A stretch of 64,000 bases of DNA from Desulfobulbus propionicus. Its GTDB lineage: Bacteria > Desulfobacterota > Desulfobulbia > Desulfobulbales > Desulfobulbaceae. Within the stretch, counting starts at the first letter, position 1. Each line of letters begins with the position of its first letter. Location of the stretch: positions 24,336-88,335 of the forward strand of contig PDTC01000016.1 in assembly GCA_002748735.1 (NCBI GenBank). The letters run 5' to 3'. Positions 45,356-54,751 of this stretch are shown here, piece after piece. The notes below the pieces were generated by a model, which searched no databases, had not been told where the DNA came from, and saw only the letters and a program-made list of their open reading frames with translations. Made by a program: the position numbers and the translations under genes.

Positions 45356-45973
45356 ATGGATATTGTTATCTCTCTTCTGCTAATTATCGGCAGTTATCTT
45401 GTCGGTTCCATACCTTTTGGCCTGGTACTCTCCCGGGGCAGCGGCATTGATATCCGCACCCAGGGGAGCAAGAACATCGGCGCCACCAATGTCACCCGCC
45501 TTCTGGGTAAACGTTTCGGAGCGTTGACGCTGCTCTTTGACGTGCTCAAGGGGTTTCTCCCCATATACATTACCGGGATGATCACAGCCGAGTATTCCGG
45601 GACCGAGACGGTGATGGTTCTCTGTGGTGCTACCACTATCCTCGGGCATATGTATCCACTCTATCTTCGCTTCAAAGGTGGTAAAGGAGTGGCCACAGCG
45701 CTGGGCGTCTTTTTGTACCTGTCGCCCCTGGGGGTGCTGGGAGCGCTGCTGTTTTTTGCCGCGACAGTAGCGCTTTCCGGCTATGTCAGCCTGGGATCCT
45801 TGATCGGCTCTGCGGCAATCCTGCCGTTCCTCCTGATCCTCGATGAGCCCTCGTGGAAACTGTTCCTGGCAGTATTAAGCGTCACCATGATCTGGATAAA
45901 ACATCATCAAAATATCAGTCGCCTGCTCAGCGGTACGGAAAAGAGCTGGAAGCGCTCCCCGGAGGAAACGTGA
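45356..45973 (+). CDS. plsY: Glycerol-3-phosphate acyltransferase PlsY
   Basis: A 205-residue inner-membrane enzyme that moves an acyl group from acyl-phosphate to glycerol-3-phosphate, the first step of phospholipid synthesis. The three family motifs are present: GSIPFGLVLSRGSGIDIRTQGSKNIGATNVTRLLG, LYLRFKGGKGVATALGVFL, and the C-terminal KHHQNISRLLSGTE. About five hydrophobic helices are visible. It overlaps the J-domain gene by 4 bases. Confidence 0.95.
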   Translation: MDIVISLLLIIGSYLVGSIPFGLVLSRGSGIDIRTQGSKNIGATNVTRLLGKRFGALTLLFDVLKGFLPIYITGMITAEYSGTETVMVLCGATTILGHMYPLYLRFKGGKGVATALGVFLYLSPLGVLGALLFFAATVALSGYVSLGSLIGSAAILPFLLILDEPSWKLFLAVLSVTMIWIKHHQNISRLLSGTEKSWKRSPEET

Positions 45974-46278
45974 CACGAAAAGAATGGGAGGCACTCAACC
46001 AGGCCCGCCGCCTACTAGGGCTCGGAGAGACAGCCACCCGCAGTGAAATACGCCGGGCCTATTATCGTCTCTCCAAGCAGCATCATCCAGACCAGGCCGA
46101 CGTGAACAAAAAAAATACGGAAAAGATGTATCAGCTGACAAGGGCCTATGAGCTGCTGAGCAGGTACATGGAGCAGTACAGCTTTCCCCTTACCCCCGGT
46201 GACCAACACATCTACGACGCAGAGGACTGGTGGATGGAACGCTTTGGCCCCGATCACCACTGGAGATCCAAGGGGTAA
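45970..46278 (+). CDS. Small J-domain (DnaJ-like) protein
   Basis: A 102-residue protein that is essentially one J domain: LGLGETATRSEIRRAYYRLSKQHHPDQADVNKK with the HPD tripeptide, then MYQLTRAYELLSRYMEQYSF. It would stimulate an Hsp70 ATPase; there are no Gly/Phe or zinc-finger regions of full DnaJ. The GTG at 45970 overlaps the plsY stop by 4 bases, so it is translationally coupled to it. Confidence 0.88.
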   Translation: MTRKEWEALNQARRLLGLGETATRSEIRRAYYRLSKQHHPDQADVNKKNTEKMYQLTRAYELLSRYMEQYSFPLTPGDQHIYDAEDWWMERFGPDHHWRSKG

Positions 46279-46376
46279 TCAGCAAACAGTACCGGAGAAT
46301 CGCGGCAAGGTCTTTGGCTAACGGCGAGGCATCTTCCGCTTGCTGCGGTTATTCATTCTTTGAACAAGGAGAGATC

Positions 46377-47018
46377 ATGGTTCGGGCATTACTGCTGGTG
46401 GATATCCAGAATGACTTCTGTCCCGGGGGAGCCCTGGCCGTACCCGAAGGTGATGCGGTGGTGCCGGTGGCGAATCGACTCATGCAATGTTTTCAACGGC
46501 GAATAGCCACCAAGGACTGGCACCCGAAAGGCCACATCAGCTTTGCCAGCCGCCATCAACGCCCGCTCTTTGACACCATCGACACCCCGGCCGGACCACA
46601 GCCACTCTGGCCGGACCACTGTATCCAGGAGAGTCGCGGCGCCGCTTTCCACCCGGAGCTGGACGCAGCCCGCATCGATCATGTGGTACTCAAGGGCACC
46701 GATCCCGAAATCGACTCCTACAGCGCCTTTTTTGACAATGCCCGGCAGCAGCACACCGATCTCGACGCCTATCTCCGCAGACACAAGGTAACAGAGCTCT
46801 ACTGTTGTGGCCTGGCCACGGATTACTGTGTGCTCTTTTCCGTGCTGGATGGCCTGGAACTGGGGTACAAGGTAACAGTCGTCAGTGATGGCTGCCGGGG
46901 AGTAAATGTCGAACAAGAAGACAGCAACAAGGCCCTGACCAGAATGGTTGCAGCCGGTGCCCGGGTGATGAGTGCAGGAGATGTACTGCAGCAGAAAAAT
47001 GTGGAGGGACACAGATGA
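46377..47018 (+). CDS. pncA: Nicotinamidase
   Basis: A 213-residue isochorismatase-fold enzyme. It has the catalytic Asp in [16 protein letters not shown], the metal-binding [12 protein letters not shown], the catalytic Lys in [16 protein letters not shown], and the catalytic Cys in [13 protein letters not shown]. It deamidates nicotinamide to nicotinate for the Preiss-Handler NAD salvage route. The start is the ATG at 46377 with an AAGGAGAG ribosome site. The stop overlaps pncB by 4 bases, so the two steps are coupled. Confidence 0.94.
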   Translation: MVRALLLVDIQNDFCPGGALAVPEGDAVVPVANRLMQCFQRRIATKDWHPKGHISFASRHQRPLFDTIDTPAGPQPLWPDHCIQESRGAAFHPELDAARIDHVVLKGTDPEIDSYSAFFDNARQQHTDLDAYLRRHKVTELYCCGLATDYCVLFSVLDGLELGYKVTVVSDGCRGVNVEQEDSNKALTRMVAAGARVMSAGDVLQQKNVEGHR

Positions 47019-48547
47019 ATCGGAAACAGCGGCAGCTCAGTGAAGGTATTCTCCTGACCGATCAGTACCAGTTGACCATGGCCCAGCTGTATTTTCACCA
47101 GGGTATCCACGAACGTCCCGTGCAGTTTGAGTATTTTTACCGGAAAAATCCCAATTACACCTCCCATCAGGCAGGCTATACCATCCTTGCCGGTACCGGC
47201 AGTCTTATGGCCTGGATGCGTGATGAACGGTTCACCCACAACGAGATAGGGCTTCTCGCCGCCCAGAAAGGCCGCACTGGGAGGCCACTCTTTCAGCGGG
47301 ATTTTCTCGACTGGCTTGCTGAAAACGGGACCTTTGCCGATATCCATATCCGCGGGTTACAGGAGGGCAGGGTCGCCCATCCCACCGTCCCCCTGCTCGG
47401 CGTGCAGGGGCCCTTTGCCATGGCCCAGATCCTCGAAACCTCACTGCTGAACCACATGAACTATCAGACCCTGGTGGCCACCCGTGCTACCCGCATGCAA
47501 CAGGCGGCAGCTGGTCGACCCATTCTCGAATTTGGGTTGCGCCGGGCCCAAGGGTATGGTGCCGGACCAGGTGTTCGCGGTGCCCTCGTCGGAGGTGCTG
47601 ACTCTTCAAGCAATGTGGGTATTTCCCATGCCCTGGGTGCCGACCCCAAGGGCACCCACGCGCACTCCATGGTGCAGGCCTTCGTTGCCCTGGGTGGTGA
47701 TGAGCTGGAAGCATTTCGTGCCTATGCGGCGTCCTACCCTGATGATTGTCTGCTGCTGGTAGACACCATCAACACCATGGAAAGTGGCATCCCCAATGCC
47801 ATCAAGGTGTTTGAGGAACTCAAACGTAAAGGGCATCAGCCCGTGGGGGTGCGCCTTGACTCCGGCGATCTGGCCTACCTGACCCTGAGGGCTGCCAAGG
47901 AGCTGGACAAGGCCGGTTTCAATGAAACCGCCATTGTCCTTTCCAATGAGCTTGACGAACTGGTCATCTGGCAGATCATCCGGCAGATTTGTGATGAGGG
48001 ACCCGGTTTAGGCATGGACCCGGACAAGGTCATCGGTCGGCTGGTTTTCGGGGTGGGCACCTCGCTGATTACCAGCAAGGGGGCATCTGCACTGAACGGG
48101 GTCTACAAACTCACGGCTGTCCGCCGGGATACCCGGTGGCAGCCTGCAATAAAGATATCGGAAAACCCGGGTAAAACGCTCAATCCTGGAGCCAAGGAGG
48201 TTTGGCGCCTGTATGATCAGCGAAACCGGGCCGTGTGCGACGTCCTCGCTCTCGCAGATGAACCGCTTGAGCAGACAGATGTATTTCATCTCCATCATCC
48301 GATGGAGTACCACAAACGGCGTCTGCTCATACGGGAGAATCTGAGCAGGGTGGAGCGACTCTGGACAGAACTGCCCCTTTATGGCGACAATTCTCCTGCA
48401 GATGAGTCGATTGCCGTCATCCGACGCCGGAAAGAAGGTGACCTGGAACTGCTCGATGGTGGGGTGAAACGGCTAGTCAATCCACATCTGTACCATGTCT
48501 CTCTGACTCGTCGTCTGTGGCAGCTGAAACAGGAGTTGTCACCGTAA
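47015..48547 (+). CDS. pncB: Nicotinate phosphoribosyltransferase
   Basis: A 510-residue enzyme that joins nicotinate to PRPP, using ATP, giving nicotinate mononucleotide. The opening [18 protein letters not shown] matches the family; central features are EFGLRRAQG, the phosphoribosyl region [20 protein letters not shown], and [12 protein letters not shown]. It follows pncA directly, and together they rescue nicotinamide released by NAD use. No NAD kinase or adenylyltransferase is next to it. Confidence 0.93.
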   Translation: MNRKQRQLSEGILLTDQYQLTMAQLYFHQGIHERPVQFEYFYRKNPNYTSHQAGYTILAGTGSLMAWMRDERFTHNEIGLLAAQKGRTGRPLFQRDFLDWLAENGTFADIHIRGLQEGRVAHPTVPLLGVQGPFAMAQILETSLLNHMNYQTLVATRATRMQQAAAGRPILEFGLRRAQGYGAGPGVRGALVGGADSSSNVGISHALGADPKGTHAHSMVQAFVALGGDELEAFRAYAASYPDDCLLLVDTINTMESGIPNAIKVFEELKRKGHQPVGVRLDSGDLAYLTLRAAKELDKAGFNETAIVLSNELDELVIWQIIRQICDEGPGLGMDPDKVIGRLVFGVGTSLITSKGASALNGVYKLTAVRRDTRWQPAIKISENPGKTLNPGAKEVWRLYDQRNRAVCDVLALADEPLEQTDVFHLHHPMEYHKRRLLIRENLSRVERLWTELPLYGDNSPADESIAVIRRRKEGDLELLDGGVKRLVNPHLYHVSLTRRLWQLKQELSP

Positions 48548-48733
48548 ACACGAGCTCCCTGCTTTCAGTCTTCTGGCGGCGCCTGTAGGGAACATCCGGT
48601 TACAACAGGTCATCGGGCAAGGCAGCTCCTCCTCACTTAAAAAATTATCACCAAGGCTTGCTGTAACCTTTTACTTGAGATTTTCAGGGGAAGCTCATCC
48701 CTGAACGAGACTACAGCTTAAACGGAGGAGAGC

Positions 48734-50119
48734 ATGCGACACGCAATATCCACCCTGATGGTCCTGCTGATGACAACCTGGGCCGTTGCCGAGGGAACAG
48801 CGGCAGCGGAGATGGAAGACGTCGAGGTGCTCGATCTGGTTACGGCGCAGCAGATAGCACTGCACGGAAATCCCCAGCTTAAGGCGGCAAAAGAGCGTGC
48901 TGCACAGGCACGCCTTCGGGTGGAGCAGGCTGCAGCCCACTGGTGGCCGGACCTAAACCTCACCGCCTCTGCCCAGCATAAAAATCTCTCGGACAGTGAA
49001 TATGCCGGGAACCAACTGGCAGCGAGCCTATACGGCGGCAATGCTGATAACAGTAGCGACACCTTTGTTGTCGGTATCCAGACCTCCTGGCTGTTATTCG
49101 ATGGGTTTTATCGCCGATTCAACCAGGAGATGGCCAAGGCCGACGAACGCTCGGCTGAAGCAGCACTGGTTAACGCCCGCCGACTACTGGCAACCAGCGT
49201 TGCCGAGGCCTTCTACAACGCCCAGCTCGCGCAGACCAATGAAAAGATTGCCAGGGCTGACGAAACCTTTTACCTGCAGCGGCTTGAAGACGCCGAGAAC
49301 ATGTTTGACGCCGGTGCAGGAGCCAGGGGAAATATCCTCAACATCAAGGTTCAGTTGAACCTGGCTCGGGCCTCTCGAATGGCGGCACGGCGTAATTTCG
49401 AGGCTGCCGGGTACGGGCTTGCCGCCTTACTTGGCCTGCCCGATGGCAGGCTTCCGAATGGTGTTCTACTGCAACCTCTGCACCAGGACTTTGAGGTGGA
49501 AAGCGTACAGACAGATGTTGCAGCATTACTTGCGCAAGCCCTGTCACAGCGGCCGGATATTCAAGAAATGGAATACCGTGTTGCCCTGGCAGAGGCTGGA
49601 AACGGTCTGGTCAGAACCGCCTTTTACCCGCAGGTACAGATCGTCGGCACAATCAACGGTGCCCGCCAGGGTGATGCCGTTTTTGCCGATGAAGATTTCG
49701 GCAGTACCCTCTCCGTCAACCTGCAATGGAACCTCTTCAACGGGAAGGAGGATGAAGCACGGCTAGCTGAGGCTCGCCACCAGAAACGGGAAATGACCCA
49801 CAATCTGGCGGCACTGAAAAACGCGATTGCCGCTGAAGTCCGCGAAAATGTCGTCCTGCTCGAGGCTGCTAAGGAGCAGGTGCGTTTGCAGCGGGATACA
49901 GTGGTGCTTGTCGAAGAAAACCGCGAACTGGCCCAGAACGCATATGAGGCCGGTGAATCGTCACTGGTTCGACTCAACGAGGCGCAGCGGGACCTTACCA
50001 CCACCCACGGACGATTGGCACAGGCCCTTGTAAACTTTCACCTGGCCCGCCAACGACTGCTATCAGTTACCGGTGCCATCCTTGATCCTTTCCCCTCTCT
50101 GGAAAGGACCGACTCGTAA
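48734..50119 (+). CDS. TolC-family outer-membrane efflux protein (orphan)
   Basis: A 461-residue protein with a signal peptide (residues about 1-27, STLMVLLMTTWAVAEGTAAA). It has the duplicated TolC repeat with paired strands (HWWPDLNLTASAQHK/TAFYPQVQIVGTINGARQ, VGIQTSWLLFDGFYRR/VNLQWNLFNGKEDEAR) and long coiled helices. No pump or adaptor gene lies next to it; the nearest downstream gene is a YeeE/YedE transporter after 211 bases. It therefore probably works with a pump encoded elsewhere. It differs clearly in sequence from lapE and from the C-terminal part of the fused efflux protein. Confidence 0.9.
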   Translation: MRHAISTLMVLLMTTWAVAEGTAAAEMEDVEVLDLVTAQQIALHGNPQLKAAKERAAQARLRVEQAAAHWWPDLNLTASAQHKNLSDSEYAGNQLAASLYGGNADNSSDTFVVGIQTSWLLFDGFYRRFNQEMAKADERSAEAALVNARRLLATSVAEAFYNAQLAQTNEKIARADETFYLQRLEDAENMFDAGAGARGNILNIKVQLNLARASRMAARRNFEAAGYGLAALLGLPDGRLPNGVLLQPLHQDFEVESVQTDVAALLAQALSQRPDIQEMEYRVALAEAGNGLVRTAFYPQVQIVGTINGARQGDAVFADEDFGSTLSVNLQWNLFNGKEDEARLAEARHQKREMTHNLAALKNAIAAEVRENVVLLEAAKEQVRLQRDTVVLVEENRELAQNAYEAGESSLVRLNEAQRDLTTTHGRLAQALVNFHLARQRLLSVTGAILDPFPSLERTDS

Positions 50120-50330
50120 AGAGGATCTGCATGCCACACGGCAGGGTCCACGAACTAGCTGTTATCGTGCTCTTCCAGACATTTCAAGTGCTGCTGCCTT
50201 ACATGCAGATGTTTAGTTTCAGATACGCACCGGACTTGACGCAACATCAAGGAAAAGGTAGGTTTTCACAGGTGAGTAGTATCAGGGATAACTATTTATT
50301 TTTTTCTGCAGGATATTCAAGGAGGAAGGT

Positions 50331-51596
50331 ATGAGCGAACAGGGGATCTTTGCCGGTAAGGTGAAAGGGTTATACAAAACTCTATGCAAAGATGAATGGA
50401 ATGCGACCATAACCGGCATTATTGTCGCTATTCTCTCCATTCTAATCATGGCCTGGTGGAGGCCGTGGGGCGCTGTTGGCGCTATCCGTAACTGGGGAGA
50501 CTGGATGCTCTACTTTGGTTATTCCCTGACAGATATGCTCGATGTGGTAGGATTTGTCGATGAAGACGGTGATCCTCTCCTGAAAAAAGCCATATGGTTT
50601 GATTCCGGTTCGGTCATTGGTATAGGCTTTATTCTCGGTGCTTTTATTTCAGCCTGTCTTGGAGGACAGTTTGCCTTTAGATTTCCACCGTATCGGGAAG
50701 TGGTTAAAGCTATCCTGGCAGGTATTCTTATGGGGATCGGTTCCACCCTGGCGGGCGGTTGCAATATTGGTGGTATGTATAATGCCATAGGAAACCTCGC
50801 CGCTAACGGTTTTGCCATGTGGCTGGGTCTGGTTCCCGGAGTCATTTTAGGGCTTTGGCTGTTATATAAAGAAATGGAGCATATAAGCTGGGGTTCTGGA
50901 GGTTCCTGGACGGTCGAGGTACCACCTGTTTTTCAAACTATTGTTGGCATTGCTGGTATCGTATTGCTTATATGGGCTTCCAATGCCTATGCTAATTACA
51001 CTGGCGATGACTCGTTAGAGTATATCACGTCAATGTCGGGAATCATTGTTTTGGCAGCAGGCCTAGGGTATGCCATGCAACGCGGGCGCTGGTGTATGAT
51101 CCAGGGTTTCAGAGAACCACATATGACAGGCGATTGCACCATGGCAAAGTCAGTGGCCCTGTCAATAGCCATTGTCGCTGTTGGCGCTGCTGTTCTCAAA
51201 TATGGCGTTGCAATGCGTTTCGATGGCGATCCTGTCCTCAATCCCATGTACTATGTGCGCGGCACCTTTGGCTGGGGTGGAGTTGTTGGTGGGTTCCTTT
51301 TTGGTGTAGGGGCGATGTTTGCCGGTGGTTGTGGATCTGGAACCCTGTGGCGAGTTGGTGAGGGGCAATTGAAGTTATGGATTGTAGTTCCTTTCTTTGC
51401 ACTGTCAAATTCTATTATGACTGCCTGGTTCAAGAGTGCAGAGTACGAAGCTGACGGTATACTGGGGAGCTATATATATCTTCCCGAGGTAATGGGCTAC
51501 GGACCAGCACTTGGACTTATAGCACTGTTTAGCGTGGTATGGTACCTGGTAGTTAGCTGGAACGAGGACAGCAACAAGCTGATATTACCCATGTGA
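50331..51596 (+). CDS. YeeE/YedE-family (sulfur transport) membrane protein
   Basis: A 421-residue integral membrane protein with about ten hydrophobic helices. The family cysteine-glycine signatures appear twice: LAGGCNIGG in the first half and FAGGCGSGT in the second, with GRWCMIQGF between. The related TsuA takes up thiosulfate through stacked cysteines, and YedE members are tied to selenium or sulfur metabolism. The central cysteines are all present, so uptake of thiosulfate or a related sulfur anion is likely. The substrate is inferred. A strong terminator follows. Confidence 0.88.
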   Translation: MSEQGIFAGKVKGLYKTLCKDEWNATITGIIVAILSILIMAWWRPWGAVGAIRNWGDWMLYFGYSLTDMLDVVGFVDEDGDPLLKKAIWFDSGSVIGIGFILGAFISACLGGQFAFRFPPYREVVKAILAGILMGIGSTLAGGCNIGGMYNAIGNLAANGFAMWLGLVPGVILGLWLLYKEMEHISWGSGGSWTVEVPPVFQTIVGIAGIVLLIWASNAYANYTGDDSLEYITSMSGIIVLAAGLGYAMQRGRWCMIQGFREPHMTGDCTMAKSVALSIAIVAVGAAVLKYGVAMRFDGDPVLNPMYYVRGTFGWGGVVGGFLFGVGAMFAGGCGSGTLWRVGEGQLKLWIVVPFFALSNSIMTAWFKSAEYEADGILGSYIYLPEVMGYGPALGLIALFSVVWYLVVSWNEDSNKLILPM

Positions 51597-51634
51597 TGAT
51601 GCCCCAGATATTAAGTAGTTGCTGTTTGGTCTTT

Positions 51635-51669
51635 GGCGAACGGTTCTTAAAAAGCCGTTCGCCCCTTTT
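51635..51669 (+). terminator. Rho-independent terminator after the YeeE/YedE gene
   Basis: A 9-bp stem, GGCGAACGG (51635-51643) with CCGTTCGCC (51655-51663), around an 11-base loop and followed by CCTTTTC. It ends the transporter transcript and lies before the convergent methyltransferase gene. Confidence 0.78.
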
Positions 51670-51706
51670 CGCTATAAATAAATGACAAGCGTGACGGCCT
51701 GGGTAC

Positions 51707-52918
51707 TCAGGCATCTGCATGCTCTCTGCGCAGCAGCCAGACCATGCCCCGAACCCACGCACCTTGTTCTTGTCGAAGCCGCTCCTCCTCCTCGTATACC
51801 ACCTCCAGACCGCTGGCTCCGGCCACTTGCCGCACATATTCTTTGCCATGCCCGTATCTACCGGTGGGATTCAGCATCCACGACGATGCACGCGCATATT
51901 CCGTGGTTATGCAGACTAACCCGTCTGTGGTGAGCCGGCCTTGTACGGCCCGCAGCAACGGCGTCAACTCGCCGATATAGTTAAAGACATCAGCGGCAAC
52001 GATCAAGTCCCACCGTTGTTGTGATGATATAAGAAAATCGAGTATATCAGCCTGGCAAAGCTCCTTGTAAATACCCTTAGCATCCGCTTTTTCAAGCATC
52101 TTCTCGGAAAGGTCCACCCCGAAGAGTTCCCGGCAAAGAGGCCTGAGGACCATACCAGTCAATCCGGTGCCACACCCCAAATCCAAAACACATTCATAGG
52201 CCTGGCGCTGCTCCTTGGCAAGCCTGCCGATGATCCCGGGTACCCGGTACTCCAGCTCATCTACGAGTTTTTCCTCAAAATGATCGGCAAAATGATCGAA
52301 GAGATCACGAATATATGCCCCTTCCGGTGCGGCCACATTCTTGCCCTCAAGGGCTGCAAGCATGTGGCCGGCCAAGGCATGATCTGGTTCAAGCTCAAGG
52401 AGTCGCCGGTAGAGCTCAGCGGCCTGCTCGTATCTCCCCAATCGATGCTGAATATAGGCAAGGTTGTTCAGGCCTGAGCGGTAGTTCGGCTCAATTTCGA
52501 GCAGCGTCTCATAGGTGGTGGCAGCCGCCTCAAGATCATCCATTTCCTTCTGGCAGTACCCGAGGTTATGAAGGGTATCAGGATCTCCAGGCCGCAATTC
52601 AAGAGCCTTCTTGTAGGCATCCACTGCCTCTAGTCGGCAACCATTGTGACTCAGGGCAAGCCCCAGATTAAACCAGGGGTCCGGATCTTGACCGCAGCCG
52701 GCAACTGCCTTTTGAAAGGCTGTCACAGCCTCAGCATACTCTTGCAGCTCAAAGAGTGCCAGTCCCAAATTATACCAGACAAGGTCTGCATCAGGGACAA
52801 CGGTAACTATTTGCCGATAAAGGGCGACGGCTTTCGCTGGAGCCCCTTCTTGGTGGAGAGTCACAGCCTTGGCATAGTTAGCCTCAAGGTCATGCTGATC
52901 CTTGCTACCTCTCATCAT
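51707..52918 (-). CDS. TPR protein with C-terminal SAM-dependent methyltransferase domain
   Basis: About 403 residues. The N-terminal ~180 residues contain five or so tetratricopeptide repeats (VWYNLGLALFELQEYAEAVTAF, PWFNLGLALSHNGCRLEAVDAY, TLHNLGYCQKEMDDLEAAATTY, GLNNLAYIQHRLGRYEQAAELY). The rest is a class I methyltransferase: VLDLGCGTGLTGMVL, then LFGVDLSEKMLEKA, and DLIVAADVFNYIG. The last gene of an overlapping three-gene operon, it starts at 52918 where its ATG overlaps the radical SAM stop TGA by 4 bases. TPRs suggest it acts on a protein, or with a partner protein. The substrate is unknown. Confidence 0.87.
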   Translation of the reverse strand: MMRGSKDQHDLEANYAKAVTLHQEGAPAKAVALYRQIVTVVPDADLVWYNLGLALFELQEYAEAVTAFQKAVAGCGQDPDPWFNLGLALSHNGCRLEAVDAYKKALELRPGDPDTLHNLGYCQKEMDDLEAAATTYETLLEIEPNYRSGLNNLAYIQHRLGRYEQAAELYRRLLELEPDHALAGHMLAALEGKNVAAPEGAYIRDLFDHFADHFEEKLVDELEYRVPGIIGRLAKEQRQAYECVLDLGCGTGLTGMVLRPLCRELFGVDLSEKMLEKADAKGIYKELCQADILDFLISSQQRWDLIVAADVFNYIGELTPLLRAVQGRLTTDGLVCITTEYARASSWMLNPTGRYGHGKEYVRQVAGASGLEVVYEEEERLRQEQGAWVRGMVWLLRREHADA

Positions 52919-53937
52919 CCGCGTTCTCTGGCTGGCAAAATCTCCTGCTTGAGCAGGCAACAGGAGATACGATGCCGTGGCGTTCCGTCTGGCAGGTAAT
53001 CAATGGTCTCGGCCTGCAGCAGTTTATTGATGACACAGCCCTCAGCAATATCGAGAGTGAAAAGACGATCCTCGTTGACACCGCTTCGGTGCAGCAACTG
53101 ATCGTCAATGATCTCATAGCTGTGAATCGGGTAGTCTTCACAGAGAGGGCACTGGTACACCCGCCCATTGGGGAAGATAAAAAAATTCTCCGCGACATTG
53201 CCAGCGCATTCAAAATGATCATCCTCCGCCAAAAAGACCTTGGGGAAAATAGCATGAATGCCAGCTGCAGCCGCCTGTTTTGCCACCTCGGGCACCACCG
53301 CCAGCCAGTGTTCCGGGTTCACCTGCCACTCAGTCTCGCTTGCACTGGCAGAGTTGCCGCGCAGACCAATGACCTGGATAAAAAACCTCTCCACTCCCCA
53401 GTGTTTCAGGAGTGGCACAATTCTGTGCAGGTGGTCAATATTGAGGCTGGAAACCGTATAAATCAGACTGGTGGAAAATCCCAACTGTACGGCCCGCTGC
53501 AGGTTTGCCGTACAGATTTCAAAGCTTCCTTTGCCCCGGATAGCGTCGTTCACTTCTTTGTCAGGGCCATCCAGGCTGAAACTCAGATAATCCAGCTCCG
53601 CTGGAGTAACTTTTTCAAGCAGATCATGAAACAGGTACCCGTTGGAGTCAACCGTTACCGCATAGTAAAGTGCCTTGGCCGCCCGAATAATTTCCGCCAG
53701 ATGCGGGTGCAGGGTCGGTTCACCGCCAAGAAGGATCAGGTTGGTCTGCTGCTCAGGGCGAGCGAAGAGCTTGAGCCAGGAAAGGATAACAGGTAGAGAG
53801 AGGGCGATACGACCATGCTGCTCAGGGTTGATATAACAGTGACGGCAGCTGAGATTACAGGCGGTGAGCAGATGAAAAAAGACATTGCGTTCACCCGCCC
53901 TGAATCCGACAGTCCGAGGTTGCAGTGAAGTAGTCAA
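52915..53937 (-). CDS. Radical SAM enzyme with cysteine-rich C-terminal region
   Basis: A 340-residue protein. The [4Fe-4S]-SAM motif CNLSCRHC (Cys-27, 31, 34) lies in FFHLLTACNLSCRHCYINPE, followed by the LILLGGEPTLHPHL GGE motif and the LDYLSFSLDGPDKEVNDAIRG segment typical of this superfamily. The C-terminal third carries further cysteines (FECAGN, GRVYQCPLCEDYP, EGCVINKLL, ISCCLLKQ), in the manner of SPASM/twitch auxiliary-cluster domains, which occur in peptide- and protein-modifying enzymes. It overlaps the deaminase gene by 4 bases upstream and the TPR-methyltransferase by 4 bases downstream. The product is unknown. Confidence 0.88.
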   Translation of the reverse strand: MTTSLQPRTVGFRAGERNVFFHLLTACNLSCRHCYINPEQHGRIALSLPVILSWLKLFARPEQQTNLILLGGEPTLHPHLAEIIRAAKALYYAVTVDSNGYLFHDLLEKVTPAELDYLSFSLDGPDKEVNDAIRGKGSFEICTANLQRAVQLGFSTSLIYTVSSLNIDHLHRIVPLLKHWGVERFFIQVIGLRGNSASASETEWQVNPEHWLAVVPEVAKQAAAAGIHAIFPKVFLAEDDHFECAGNVAENFFIFPNGRVYQCPLCEDYPIHSYEIIDDQLLHRSGVNEDRLFTLDIAEGCVINKLLQAETIDYLPDGTPRHRISCCLLKQEILPARERG

Positions 53938-54452
53938 GAATGTTTCTCCAGAGACTGGGCCAGGGTGTAGCTGGCGAGTAAGCTACCCTGCCAGTAGGGA
54001 TAACTCCGGAAGAACTGTTGAAACAGCGCCAAGCTTTCCTGCCGTAAAACCGGGCCATGAAGAAATACCTCCATTTTCGCATAGAGCGGATTAAGCAGAG
54101 GTAACGGCAGGTTTAAGCCGCCGCCCATAACATCTTCGTAGGCCCAGACAAAGGTGCGAACACCAGACAGCAGCATGGTCGTATAACACATCAGGCAGGG
54201 CTCCATGGTTGAATAGCAGACCAGTCGAGTGCAATCAATATTGGGATTACGATGAATCAGGTCGCGCAGCGTCACCATCTCGGCATGATCAATTTCGTTG
54301 GGCTGTCCGCTGCTGTTGTGCCTGCTGCCTCGGGCAAGAACTTGGTCGGCCTCCGCAAGAACACAACCCACCGGGAACTCACCCCGATCAAGGGCTCTGC
54401 GAGCCTCTTCCAGGGCCTGTACCATCATAGACTGGTGCACATCATCCATCAC
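53934..54452 (-). CDS. Zinc-dependent nucleoside/cytidine-type deaminase
   Basis: A 172-residue protein. The deaminase zinc site is present: HAE (His-56, Glu-58) in NEIDHAEM and PCLMC (Cys-86, Cys-89) in STMEPCLMCYTTM. It begins with the LEEARRALDRGEFPVGCVLAEAD segment common to TadA/guanine-deaminase-like proteins. TadA itself acts on tRNA(Arg) adenosine-34, but this protein has a different C-terminus (QQFFRSYPYWQGSLLASYTLA), and the operon with a radical SAM gene argues for another substrate, possibly a free base or nucleoside. It is the first gene of the operon. Confidence 0.85.
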   Translation of the reverse strand: MMDDVHQSMMVQALEEARRALDRGEFPVGCVLAEADQVLARGSRHNSSGQPNEIDHAEMVTLRDLIHRNPNIDCTRLVCYSTMEPCLMCYTTMLLSGVRTFVWAYEDVMGGGLNLPLPLLNPLYAKMEVFLHGPVLRQESLALFQQFFRSYPYWQGSLLASYTLAQSLEKHS

Positions 54453-54751
54453 GACTCGGGTAAGGCTTCATTCAACATGCGCGTAGTCGAACTTATAGCA
54501 GACAAGTTCGACTCATTTTATCAACAGATCGATATTTTTTGGAATTGCCCGCATGTTGTCTGCAATTCCTTGAAGTTTCATTAGCCATCAACACACAACA
54601 CTTACGAATTCAACTCTCGAGATTCGTCATGTTATACAATTTAAAGGGATAACATATTGAAATAATGAACAAATAAACTGAAGAGCCCCGCATATTGCTA
54701 TATAGCATATTCACCATAATTCACAATAAAATCAATAATAAAGGGCGCAAA
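54453..54751. other. AT-rich gap before the decayed transposase
   Basis: About 300 bases, with a lower GC content than the flanking operon. It would hold the minus-strand operon promoter and the left end of the insertion element. I could not identify terminal inverted repeats or target duplications. Confidence 0.4.
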
